Source: Lonicera japonica (lineage: Eukaryota; Streptophyta; Magnoliopsida; Dipsacales; Caprifoliaceae). From it: DNA of 64,000 nt. Shown piece after piece: positions 10,659 through 21,109 of the stretch; within the stretch, counting starts at the first letter, position 1, and every line of letters starts with the position of its first letter. The notes beneath the pieces are model-generated. The model did not search any database. It was not told where the DNA came from and was given only the letters and a program-made list of their open reading frames with translations. The stretch lies in the NCBI GenBank assembly GCA_021464415.1, contig JAKCWG010000884.1, forward strand, positions 394,349 through 458,348, written 5' to 3'. The position numbers and the translations under genes were made by a program.

Positions 10659-11065
10659 ATTAATGGTATTTGAAAAGAGAAGAGAAAGATATAAACCTGA
10701 TGGAATGGAATGGGTTACTTATAGGCATATAGCAGTGCAAGCGTTGGTTTTCAAGGGAAGTTATTAATTTTAAAACGATGTGACTCTTTGGTAACCGATC
10801 CCTGCCAGTTCGGCTCTGCCACTTTTCTAACCCCCCGCCAATTAGTAACCTGACGACTCGAGAAGATGTTACGGACGTGTAAAGATCACACTAGAAACCT
10901 AAATTACTGGCATTGGTAATTTAATTACTACCTCCGGTAATTTTTATTACTGGGTCCATTAATCTATTACTGGTCCTAGTAATTTGGATTATTGGACCCA
11001 ATAATTGATTACTGGATCCAGTAATTATGGAATTGCCTTGTTTCAAATCTATATAAAACACTATA

Positions 11066-11333
11066 TTTGACCAAAAAATCTCTATCAAAATTATAAGAAT
11101 CTATTGCCTAAAATTTTTATGTTAATTTAATTAATTTTTATATATTTACAAACTAATTATTATATGAATAAATTTTTAAATGGATTGGATATAATCTGAT
11201 CCGAACATATTTGGATATGGATCAATATTTTGATGATTCGTTACATGATCCGATCCAAATCCGATCCGAAAACTTTTCCAAATATGGATTTGGATTCACC
11301 TTGATCCGAGCCAAATTCGATTCGTTTACAGGC
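11066..11333. other. AT-rich spacer with GATCCGA-type degenerate repeats, no gene
   Basis: Repeated fragments of ATCCGATCC/GGATATGGAT type occur here, and also at about 9,490-9,590. They look like decayed transposon sequence. No ORF is supported. Confidence 0.4.
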
Positions 11334-11651
11334 CTAAATAACAAGGAAGTCTGTTGTGGATGCCCTTCTTATGACAGATCCCTGTTCAGATAATTCATAC
11401 ACACCAGGGGATGAACTATGAACATTGAATCTGCGAGACTTCTTCATCTTTATTTCCAAATTTTCCTCTATTTCCGGTGTGAGTATGGTTATCCACAACA
11501 GAGATTCAGCTCTCTTCTTACAGATCATATCCATTTGTTTTACCCTCGTATGTTCTAGAAGACAATATATTGGCATCAATCGCTCAAAGCTAATCCAACA
11601 CAGTGAAATAAAAAAACTTAACATGTGACGAATTTTAAGAGAAAAAATCAA
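11334..11651 (-). pseudogene. Fragment of a MULE (MuDR-type) transposase
   Basis: A 105-codon minus-strand frame ends at 11334. From about residue 25 it carries SFERLMPIYCLLEHTRVKQM, then KKRAESLLW, TPEIEENLE and MKKSRRFNV. This order (short helix, KR-rich segment, L-W, T-P-x-I, K-x-L, basic segment, then Y-E-L) is the linker between the MULE transposase core and its SWIM zinc finger. The catalytic core and the SWIM CxCx(n)CxH are absent, so it is a relic of under 10% of the protein. It lies on the same strand as the Ulp1-like gene, as in Ulp1-carrying MULEs, but no MULE inverted repeats were found. Confidence 0.5.
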
Positions 11652-12180
11652 TCAGTCTATTTTGAACCCAATATATAGTCTAATCTAACGTTGTGAACAA
11701 TTGAAACATAAGTTCAATATATAATAATGTTGGAAAAACTAAAAGTATATATACTGGATTTGACCGACTTGTTTTTAATTTTTTAAGGAGTCTTTTAATC
11801 TTAATCTAACCACATAACGTACGTCCTAAAAATGAGAGATTGGGATGGCCTACACAATAATTTTTCTTGATTTTTTTTGGCGTAATTAGATAGATCTTGT
11901 TTAATTGATCTTGATTAGTACATTTTAAATATTAAATATTTATTAAATTTAGAATTTTTTATTTTAAGTTATGACATTTTTAATGTAGACAACATTATTA
12001 GTTTGTGACAGTTTCTTATGTGTGAGTGTCTTAATTTTGATGTGTGTACAAAACTTATCAATGGTGTATAAATAATTCTACCATAACATGTATATCTAAC
12101 AATTATATTCTTATATTTTTTGGAGAAAATTTTGGTCAATAATTTCAACTAAAATTTATTTAAAATTTATTTTAAAAATG
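11652..12180. other. AT-rich sequence without a recognisable gene
   Basis: No ORF of note was found. I looked here for a CACTAC terminus that would mark the left end of the CACTA element and found none. Confidence 0.4.
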
Positions 12181-12362
12181 TTTAGGCGACGTACAAGTTA
12201 TAAATATCTCTCTCAAATTGATCATAGGAGAAGCACGGACATATTACGTCGCCCAAAAGTATGCCCCCACAAATTTTCACGAAAATTTTAAATTATTTGG
12301 AATTTTCAAATTTTTAAGGCGACGTAGTTTTTATATAATTTGTATTATATTTACGTCTCCCA
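12181..12362. repeat. Left subterminal repeats (TTAGGCGACGTA family) of a CACTA element
   Basis: Four copies in both orientations (near 12,182, 12,247, 12,315 and 12,352) of the motif TTAGGCGACGTA / TACGTCGCCTAA lie just before a TATA box. The same motif is dense at 16,095-16,773, on the other side of the transposase-like gene. Motifs on both sides of the gene are typical of CACTA subterminal regions. Confidence 0.65.
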
Positions 12363-12372
12363 AGATTGTGGT

Positions 12373-12380
12373 TATAAATA
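12373..12380 (+). promoter_or_regulatory. TATA box of the En/Spm-like gene
   Basis: TATAAATA directly follows the left subterminal repeats and precedes a CT-rich leader. A likely leader-intron donor (GTAAGC) lies near 12,586, which would join the leader to the coding exon at 13,815. Confidence 0.45.
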
Positions 12381-12523
12381 AAAATTATTGAATCTTCCCT
12401 CCCCCTTTCCATTCTTTACGAACCCTAAGCTTTCTTCTCTCTCCCCCAGCACCCTCCTGTCTTTTCTTCCTCTGTCCCCCACACACGAGATCTACTCTCT
12501 TCTCTCCTACACCGCCTATGCAA

Positions 12524-12529
<6 letters not shown>

Positions 12530-12564
<35 letters not shown>
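12530..12564. repeat. (CT)n microsatellite in the leader
   Basis: About 17 CT dinucleotides lie downstream of the TATA box. Pyrimidine-rich leaders are common in plant genes. Confidence 0.8.
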
Positions 12565-12568
<4 letters not shown>

Positions 12569-12683
12569 CAGCCTATTTCTATTTGGTAAGCTTTTCACTC
12601 TCCATTTCTATTGGTTTGCAATTATGGGGCTTGAATAGGCATTATTGTGTGAAATTAGATAGTTTGACTTGCATTCGAATAAT

Positions 12684-13665
12684 TGTTCCTATGTGCCTGT
12701 TATGATAATTGTGTTATCAACTGTATTATTTGGTCCAAACACCAATCCAAACTTGTTAATTGTGCTCCAAGTCCCCCCAAATGCTCAGAGCAATATTGGG
12801 ACAGTAATGGAGTAATTGTTCCTATGTGCCTGTTACCATAATTGTGTTATGGTCTATTCGGCTGTATGAATTGGTCCAAACACCAATCCAAACTTGTTAA
12901 TTGTGCTCCATGTTCCCCCAAATGCTTAGAGCAATATTGACCGCGTAATGGATTACTGCCCCCAGTAAATTTGATTACTGGACCCAGTAATGGAATCGGT
13001 ACCAGTAATGTATTTGTGTTTGTTTTGTTTTCAGTTTCCTATTCCGGTGAATCATCCAAACCCAAGTACATAACTAAAAGGGAAAAGAATTGAAACAACC
13101 TTTAAGAAACGCCTTTTATTATGCCCATAAATACATGTATTCAAAAAATTAAATAATTCTATTGCCACAATTATATGCATATATTTTTCATCTATGTTAA
13201 GCATGAACACGAGATATCATCCTGTTTGCTTATATTTTTGGCATGTATGAGCTTCGATTCACTATTTGTCTTAATTTGTTGTATAATAGCCTCAAAATAT
13301 GAATCTTCATATTAACAGGTCAGTAGGTTGATATTCAAGCATTTGGTAGTTGAGTTCAGTTAAATCGAATTGTGATTTCATACCCTTTGTTTTATATGGA
13401 CCATAATTGTGTTATGGTCTATTCGGCTGTACGAATTGGTCCAAACACCAATCCAAACTTGTTAATTGTGCTCTATTTTTCCCCAAATGCTCAAAGTAAT
13501 ATTGACCGCGTAATGGATTACTGGCCCTAATAAATTTGATTACTGGACCCAGTAATGGATTACCGGTACCAGTAATGCATGTGTGTTTGTTTTGTTTTAA
13601 GTTTCCTATTCCGGTGAATCATCCAAACCCAAACACATAATTAAAAGGAAAAAGAATTGAAACAG
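12684..13665. repeat. Direct repeats in the 5' intron of the En/Spm-like gene
   Basis: A block containing GTCCAAACACCAATCCAAAC occurs three times (about 12,732, 12,872 and 13,439). The last two copies extend for about 270-300 bases, through an ATTACTGG cluster and a TTTCCTATTCCGGTGAATCA end. Between them (13,116-13,396) is AT-rich DNA with no gene. The ATTACTGG motif is therefore part of the same element as the transposase-like gene. Confidence 0.7.
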
Positions 13666-13814
13666 CCTTCTGGGCAAAACATAAATTGAAACTGAAATTG
13701 TTGTGAAATTGAAACCCTAAACTTCAATTTCAATTCAATTCAAATCAATTAGGGCAAAACTGATATTGAAACTAAATTTGAAACTGAAATTCAAATTTGA
13801 GATTCAAGTCAGGG

Positions 13815-15615
13815 ATGCCTCCGAGAGCGTATCCGACCAGGAAAAAGTTACGCCCAGAGGTGCAATACGATGAGCTGCAGCAGGCCTTGTTGCGCGTGGC
13901 CTCCCAGCCCTCCTCCCAGCCTTCAGCTGCCCACGCCTCTGCTGAGCAGCCCTCTGCTTAGCCATCCGCCGAGCAGCCCTCTGCCCAGCCATCTCACTTT
14001 CCGGCATTTCCATTGGTGCTCCCTAGCCAGTCTGCAAATTCGACCACTGGCAGCACCACAGGTGCCGGCCTCCCCGTACGCAGCATTCTCTCCAGGCATG
14101 CTGTATCGGAGGCCACCGTTCCAGGTAATATACCCTTAGATCTCTTTAATTATAAATCGCAATTCTTATTCTTTGTGATTGACTGATTAATTTATATGCT
14201 TTTTTTTGTAGGTACACAAGCCTCCTTTTATAACAAGAAGAGAGGAGTTGTCACCAAGAAGAAGACGGCGGCGATCGTCTGTACATCGGGGAAGTCCTGT
14301 GTGACATATGACCCTGCGGTTTCTGGGCCGCCAAAAGAGGTTTGTTCCCTACTAGTCAGTGACATGTCATCATTCTTAAAAGACCGAGCGCTGATGTTGT
14401 ACTCGACATTTGAGGAAATGCCTCTATCGGAACGAACAATGCTCTTCGATTACCTGTTGGTAAGTACTTGTTTCTTATTCTAGTTAACTTATTTTTGTTG
14501 CCTTACTAAATTTTATATTTATTTGTACTAATGTTTTTTCCCGAGTTCCTGTTTGGTTTGTAGGAGAGTTATAACATCGATCCTGCTGATAAGGCGCTTG
14601 TCACGTGGATAGAGAAGAAGGTTGCGGATCGCTTCAAAGATTGGAAGTACAAGATCCACAAGAACTGGCAGGTGCAAGGCGATGCTCTTATTCCAGTGGA
14701 GTTCATTCATCGCCCGGACTAGTGGGAGTGGTTATGCAACCACTTAAAGGCCGAGAATTTTCAGGTAATTTTTTCATTTATCTTTTTTTTTGTTGTTGTT
14801 TTGTTGTTTCATTTAATTTATATGTTTATAAATGCTTAAATAAATACAACTATTTTTAAAGGAATTGGGCATGTAGTGACCCAAATCCGGGCCTCTGAGA
14901 ATAAGAAGGCCCACAATTGAGGGGGGGGGGGCAGGCCTTTGTCCTCCGGGCTCATGACTTGAAGCAGAAGGGAGACCAGGCGCCTCACCTCAATACTTAT
15001 GTCGAGGTGTACAAGAAGTATGACCCCAACCGCGCGGTAAATCCTTTTTATACACCACTTTAATTTTTTTTTTTCATATTATTATTATTTAGTTAGTACA
15101 AGAATTATTTTTTACACAACACTTATTATTATTTGTAGGTGGCAGTTCAGTTTGTGAGGACTGCTGAGGTGGAGAAGATGATGGCTGATCTGCCTCCGAT
15201 TGAAGAAGCGGCGGACGGTATGTCGCCAGCCAGCGCCCCAGTCCTGGTCCTTTTTTACGAGACCCAGGTCTTTGTCCTTGAAAAAGCAGTGGGTCCTTCA
15301 AGAGGGACGAGGGTGGGGGGCTTAGGGAGCGGCTCCGTAAAATTGCCGCAGAAGAGAGGTCCATCATCGCAGACGAATAGCGGCAAATCTATGGAGCTCG
15401 TGGCTGAGGTCGCCCAGCTTAGGGCAAATCAAGCTACAATAAACGAGCAGCTTCAGAGGGAGAGGGCCTAGTGAGAGACGGAAAGGGCTGAGCGAGAGAG
15501 ATAGAGGGTAGATTTTGAGCGTAGGTTGCAAGCTCAAATAGAGTATGTGATCAGTGAGGCCGGGATTCAACCGCCAATTCCTCCCCCGGATGGCTCCCCC
15601 CTACGTTTTATTTAG
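13815..15615 (+). pseudogene. En/Spm (CACTA) TNPA-type transposase-like gene, five exons, broken
   Basis: Exons at 13815-14124, 14212-14459, 14564-14764, 14862-15036 and 15139-15615 have good GT-AG borders, and phases match across the first three. The product starts MPPRAYPTRKKLRPE and has a Pro/Ser/Ala repeat region. The plant Ptta/En/Spm domain follows: WIEKKVADRFKDWKYKIHK, then ASENKKAHN, LNTYVEVYKKYDPNRA, ETQVFVLEKAVG and RVGGLGSGSV, and finally a Gln/Arg/Glu-rich coiled coil. Breaks are a TAG in exon 1 within an AEQPSAQPS-type repeat (where the neighbouring repeat has CAG), a TAG at 14720, a frameshift at an 11-G run (14921-14931), and TAG/TGA codons from 15469. In CACTA elements this type of protein binds subterminal repeats, and here it sits between two motif families it might have bound. 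Confidence 0.75.
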
Positions 15616-15769
15616 TGTTAGAACAATTTCTCTTTGAACAAAATTTATTGAAAGGAATTGAATAAATTTTGATAGTTTATTAGACATATATTTATTCAAT
15701 GATAAATTGGGTAGGTTGTATTTGTTATTGAATATTACAGGTGCGGCTACACAAAAAAGCTATGATTAA

Positions 15770-16075
15770 TCTAGATTACCACTGGCCCCAGTAATTATGC
15801 CCAGAAATTTGGATTACTGGACCCAGTAATCCAGATGCCCAGAAACTTGAATTACTGTCACTAGTAATCTAGATGCCCATAAACTTGGATTACTGGCCCC
15901 AGTAATCCAGATACCCAGAAACTTGGATTACTGGAACCAGTAATCTAGATGCCTATAAACTTAGATTACTAGCCCTAGTAATCTAAATACCCATAATCTT
16001 GGATTACTGGCCCCAGTAATCTAGTTGCCCAAAAACTTGGATTACTAGCACCAGTACTCTTAATTACATGCCACA
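15770..16075. repeat. ATTACTGG / CCAGTAAT array with a 55-60 bp higher-order unit
   Basis: Palindromes of the form TTGGATTACTGGCCCCAGTAAT alternate with an AGATGCCCA(T/G)AAAC spacer, about six times. This is the most regular of the arrays. It lies immediately 3' of the En/Spm-like gene and before the GGCGACGTA repeats. Confidence 0.85.
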
Positions 16076-16094
16076 TTGATTTTTTGTATTTGTA

Positions 16095-16773
16095 ACTATA
16101 CTTTAGGCGACGTAGGTAGGTGGCTTAAACTTCAAATTAGGTGACCTACTATAATATGTAGGTGGCCTAATGTAATTCTTTGGAGACTAAGGATAATACA
16201 TTCGTAGCTTAGGTATACATCTTATGAGACCGAGGATAATAACTAGGTGCGTAGATGTACATCTTAGGAGTCCGAGTTAAAATACCAACGTCGCCTAGAT
16301 TTACAATTTAGACGACGAAGGAAAATATCCTTGTGTCCTTTAATTCATACTTAGCAGACGTAAGATAATTTGAAGGTCGCATAGGTGTCCCTCTTAGGCG
16401 ACGCAACATAACACCTATGTGGCCTAAATGTTTCTTTTCTTCGACAGAGGATAAAAGGATACGTTGCCTATTATTTCATTTTTTACGAAAAACGATAACA
16501 AATATGTGGCCTAAGAGAAAAAATTCTACGACGGAAGAAAAAAGATACATGGCCTAGGAGTACATTCTCTTACGACGGACGATAACATCATCGTCGCCTA
16601 AGTATCCACTACCACGACAGAGTAAAAAACTATGTCACCTAATACCTGGGGCGACTAAAATTAGGCGACATACCTTGGGCGATGTAGTTTACGTCGCTTA
16701 AATTAAGGCGACGAAAAAACATATCTTAGGAGACGTAGGTAATACGTCGCCTAAATCCCCTCCTCAGGTAGTG
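16095..16773. mobile_element. Right subterminal region and terminus of a CACTA element
   Basis: About ten variants of TTAGGCGACGTA / TACGTCGCCTAA in both orientations lie in 680 bases. They end at CCTCAGGTAGTG (16762-16773), the complement of a CACTAC-type terminus. The next three bases are TTG, a possible 3-bp target duplication. Beyond 16,773 the sequence matches the unrelated AT-rich repeat at about 31.4 kb, which confirms an insertion edge. No matching CACTACCTGAGG was found to the left, so the left end lies outside the window or is lost. Confidence 0.7.
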
Positions 16774-18370
16774 TTGTAAATAAGGTGGCAAGTTCAACTC
16801 TTATTATTAGTGAAGTGTCAGTTCGGACCATAACATTATTTCGGCTAATCACTTATAAATAAGGTCGCAAGTATAGAAATTTTTTCGGCTTATCATTTAT
16901 AAATCAAGTCACAAATACATAAAATGATTGTATTTGACGAGCCGAATAAGAAAGTGGGATATGATATCTTTCTCATATTACATGTTTGGTATTCCATAGA
17001 ATTGGAAACAGCAATAGATTATTTATTCCAGTAAAACTTCTTATCTCACCGAAAGAAAGATTAACTAATTCCACCTAATCGGTCGCGTTAAACACAAAAA
17101 GTAAAATTTTATTTATTTTGCGTAAAAAATTGGTAGTATAAAATTATTGGTAGCTAATGTACAAGTAGGCTACAATTTTTGGTTCTATAACCTTATTGGT
17201 AATTTTATTTATCTTGCCTAAATCTTTTGTCATATAAACTTATTGGTAATGTACAAGTATATATAGATTATAATTTATTTCTTTGTTTGGGAACCACCTA
17301 AATTCACGTACCTTCAAAATTTTACTCGGTGTATGATAATACCTGAACAAGCATTATCATAATTGATTTAGTGAATATGTAGTAAAATATAAAAGTCACT
17401 CAAAAAACAAAAAATGCCGTAAACTAGTGATATGGGTAAAGCATATTTTTAAAGAAACATTAATGTACGTAATAACACATTATTGTTGTAACCATTACAC
17501 AAGGCCAACCTTGAGCATGAGCGGCCCATGTCATCACCTAGGACCCCCAACGTAGCAGGTCCCCTATTTTTTTGGGCCATATAGATATGTGTATATATAT
17601 ATGTTATAGTGAATAAAACATTATGCAATTGCATTAGATTTAACAAACTAGTTCTTCATTTGATGGTTGAAGGCTCTTTATTGCTACATTGGGTGGCGAA
17701 TTCGAGACCTGCTAGAGCATTTCTTTTGCAATTTAATTAGCCAGCACCTTAGCCTGAAATTTAAATCTCATTGCTATATAATATTTTTGTTGGAATTTAC
17801 TGTAGTTATATTATCCCAGCATATAAAAATACAAAAATGCCCCGAAACAAAATTTCGCCTAATTGTTTTTAAATTGTCCAAATATATTGGTACCAGTTTT
17901 TTTGTGGTCTATATATTGATACCATTGATATGAGTATATGATATTGGTCCACAATAATGTTTAAATTCACGTAACTTTCAGCATATCATATTGTATATTT
18001 TGGATTCCAAGTTTTGAGATTTTTGTTTTTCGAGTGGTTTTTATCTTTTACTAGATATTCAATAAATCAATGATTATAATGCTCGTTCAGGTATTATCAT
18101 AAACTGAATAAAAATGCAGTAAACTAATGTGGGTAAAACATAATTTTTAAGAAACATTAACGTACGTAATAACACATTATCGTTAATTGTAACCATTACA
18201 TCAAATAATACACACGTACGTGTTATAATGTGTCTTGCTAAAATTGAGCCTAATGTTATTAATATTCATACTTCTCTTACATCATGGATCATTTTGAGTT
18301 TTGTACTGATTGTTTTAAAATTGTCCAAGTATGTTGATAGCATTTTTTATTTTGTTGTGGTCCGTATATA
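16774..18370. repeat. AT-rich duplicated sequence, inverted partner at 30.7-31.5 kb
   Basis: From just past the CACTA end, the sequence matches the reverse complement of 30,725-31,520 in several blocks: GCAAGTTCAACTCT, the TATAATGCTCG/GTTCAG region, and CTTCTCTTACATCATGGATC. Part of this sequence is also duplicated within the left copy (about 17,330-17,950 against 18,035-18,370). No gene is supported. The repeated unit looks like an old, uncharacterised dispersed repeat. Confidence 0.6.
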
Positions 18371-18924
18371 TATTGGTACCATTGCTATGAGAATATGACA
18401 ATAATATTAAGCAAAATAACGGGAAATATATTTGTACTAATGAAATTGAAAATATATTTATACTTATAATCAGAATACGTGTAATTGAAAATATAAATAA
18501 CATATATAATATCACAGATTGAATATATTTTTATAGAAAATACAATTTGAATTTTAAATTTGACTTAATCTAATTAATGTAATAAATTCATGAAATCAAT
18601 AATTATAATTTCTTTGTTCAATTCGAAATTCAAAATTTACAATTTTAATTAGTAAATCCTAAGATTAAGCAATTCCTACTACTTTCTAAAAACAAATACA
18701 AGGGTGCATGAACAAATTAAACTTTTGTCATTACACATATAGTTCACCATTTATTACACTAGACCTATTTTAAGAAAAAAATTAAAATTAAAGGTACAAT
18801 CATAATAATACATCTTGTATTGTCTTAATCTCTAATATATTTTAAAAGTAAACATGTAATCTTAGTTTTTTTTTTTTTTTCTTAAATTAATTTTTCCTCT
18901 TATCATTATGTTATATGTACATAT
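18371..18924. other. AT-rich intergenic DNA
   Basis: Nothing is recognisable apart from A and T runs (a T run near 18,867). Confidence 0.4.
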
Positions 18925-19990
18925 ATAAATGTTTGTTTTTATTTTGATCGGTTGCCAAACCACATTGGTGTTGAAAAATATACACGTAGTACTGTCACAT
19001 CAGTCAACCGCATCCATAAACTTACTTTTTTTGGGAGTGATGCATGTCAAGTGTTCTCTTTCATGTTTCTCTCCAAATTTCACTTTCGCACTTTTCAAGG
19101 TTTGCCAATAATTCCGATGTCCTGCTAATTATATCTACTAGGATAGGGTATATTCGTGTCAAATAATACGGTAAAGGAGAAAAAAAATTGGGTAGTCAAG
19201 AATTTATATTTAATTACAATAAATTGGCGAATAAAATTGTTTTAAATCAATTCAAAACTATATGTTTGGGTCAGTCTTTTTCTTAAACCATGCGTATATT
19301 TTGAATACTCAAAACTTATTCAATTTTCGGATTACAAATACTAAAATTTAAACATGACTAGATTGCCTTATTTTTTAATTATAGATTCTCTTTTGTATTG
19401 CCTTTTTTTTCCTCATATATATATATATATATATATATCTTTTATTTAAGCTGAAATGTTCAAATCAACTTTTACGCAACTCGAGTAATCCTCGTAATAG
19501 AATGCGCTAACAACTAATTACTAGATATTTTGCATCTTTTTAAACCACGTTAGTCTTGAAAATATACATGTAGTATTTTCGTATCAGTCATATCAATGGT
19601 ATCCATATATTTACTTTTTTTGGGGGTGATGCATTTCAGGTACTAGTGTTGTCTCTTTCACGTTTCTCTCCAAATTTTACTTTCCCACTCTTCGGTGTTT
19701 ACCAATAATTTCGATCTCTTGCTATTATATCTAATAGCATAGGGTATACTTGTACATGACAATACGGTGAAATTGAAAAAATTATAAATAGTTGAGAATA
19801 TATACTTAATTATGGTCAATTGGTAAACAAAATTGACTAAATCAACCTAAATAGACACACTTGAGTCGGTCTTCTTCTTAAGCCATGCACGTATTTTGAA
19901 TACTCGAAATTTAAGTTGTAAATACTAAAATTTAGACAGGACTGAACCACCTCATTTTTTAATTATAGATGTTCTTTTAATCATATTGCA
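18925..19990. repeat. Tandem duplication of a roughly 470-base block, units about 600 bases apart
   Basis: The block at about 18,940-19,395 recurs at about 19,530-19,990. Shared blocks include TTTACTTTTTTTGGG, CACGTTTCTCTCCAAATTT, the ATAGGGTATA segment and TTAAACCATGC. The copies differ by many substitutions, so the duplication is old. No ORF is conserved between them. Confidence 0.6.
19415..19438. repeat. (AT)n microsatellite
   Basis: Twelve AT dinucleotides lie between the two duplicated blocks. Confidence 0.8.
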
Positions 19991-20224
19991 TATATAATAT
20001 ACTTTATTTAGCAAACTATCCAAATTATAATAGTTTTAAGTTTAGTAATTAATAGATATTTCACAAAGCCCATATATCGCGCCGGTTAGTAAGTTGTATA
20101 TACATGAAAACGCAACAACCCACAATCACAAATGAATAAACCCATCTCCACCAAAATCAAATTAATAAAGAGGTTGCTATTGACACACAATAAAACACTC
20201 TTTAATACTCCGTTCTATTTACTT

Positions 20225-20410
20225 GGCTCCTAAGGATCAAGTATATGTGAACATACTTGGTGCTTAGAGGCCGAGCCATTGGTGGGTAAAAAAAAATACA
20301 TTGACTCGGCCCTTAAGGACTTAGTATGTGCACACATACTCGGTATTTAAGGGTTGAGCCAATGTGCATATACTCATTATTTAAGGGTTGAGTCAATGTT
20401 AAAATGTTAA
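20225..20410. repeat. Two adjacent foldback hairpins
   Basis: Two imperfect palindromes stand next to each other: one opens with TTGGCTC and closes with GAGCCA, the other opens with TTGACTCGG and closes with GGTTGAGCCAA. Each has arms of about 25 bases around CATAC/GTATG centres, and a third half-unit follows. They resemble the foldback arms at 20.98-21.1 kb (GGTCCTTGA / GAGTATAAA) and may be short nonautonomous elements of one family. From 20,411 to 20,921 no gene is seen. Confidence 0.55.
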
Positions 20411-20921
20411 CGAGTGTCTTGGTGTAGCAAACCCTATGAATAAAATAGGCTCAACTGAGAGGTGAGAGATTGAGAAAGATAATTTTTTTAGAGAGAGAAT
20501 GAAGTTTGCAGAGAGATAAAGTAGAAATATAGAATGGAGAAGTTAAGACAGAGATTGTCTTTTTCTTTACAATAAATTGTTAAGAGAGCGGATGCCACGA
20601 GGTTTAAACTTTAAAAAAATAACTAATAATAATAAAATGATATTAAATTGAAATTCACTTTTCACCGTTAGATTTTTTTTACCACTTGGAACCACAAGAA
20701 TTCAAAATTAATATTCTCCCATCAATAAATAGTATGAACTCTACATCATACTATAAAATAAATATAGATATACTCTCTATATGTCTCTCTCATAAACTCA
20801 TCTAAGTGCTACCTGCAAGCTAGCCATTCTCAAAAACATGATATATCTTTTCTTTTGTAGAAGAAAAAAAAAATAAAAAAAAATTCAACCCCACTCTAGG
20901 TGTGACTTAAATCTAAGATGA

Positions 20922-21109
20922 CTTTAATATATGGTGATTCTATTTCCACCCTAACAATGTTTAGTTTCACTCTTACTTTTTATTCGGTCCTTAAACATTG
21001 AGAAAGCACTTGTTATTCGGTCCTTGATGACTTAGTATAAATCTAATAATGCTTTACTCGACTCTAAGTACCGAGTAAAATGTTTATACTCAACCCTCAA
21101 GGACCGAAT
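20922..21109. mobile_element. Left half of a foldback MITE interrupted by LTR element A
   Basis: Starting near TTTAATATATGGTGATTC, this arm (CAATGTTTAGTTTCACT, ATTCGGTCCTT twice) is the reverse complement of the arm on the far side of element A (29,751-29,847). The element also has an internal pair, GGTCCTTGA...TATAAA against TTTATACTC...CAAGGACC. With A removed, one about 285-base hairpin element results. Confidence 0.65.

Larger units (their letters stand above)
6735..11065. repeat. Large unit repeated three times, each with a small coiled-coil ORF
   Basis: Three diverged copies begin near 6,735, 8,463 and 9,822 with a shared anchor (GACCCAAACACAAGCATTC). They continue through the GTACAAGATGAGATATA repeat, the minus-strand coiled-coil ORF, its conserved upstream block and an ATTACTGG cluster. 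Copies 2 and 3 end at the same sequence (GAATTGCCTTGTTTCAAATC, near 9,310 and 11,030). Another block (CGGTCCAATCCGATTTATAT) is duplicated at 7,727 and 8,100. Between copies, at about 9,346-9,820, lies AT-rich sequence without genes. Copy lengths differ by deletions. Confidence 0.75.

Noticed and set aside
12388..12705. Plus-strand ORF rich in Ser/Leu
   Set aside because: It is driven by the (CT)n leader microsatellite. The real coding exons of the En/Spm-like gene start at 13,815.
13804..14013. Minus-strand Arg/Ala-rich ORF
   Set aside because: It is the antisense shadow of the Pro/Ser/Ala-rich exon 1 of the En/Spm-like gene.
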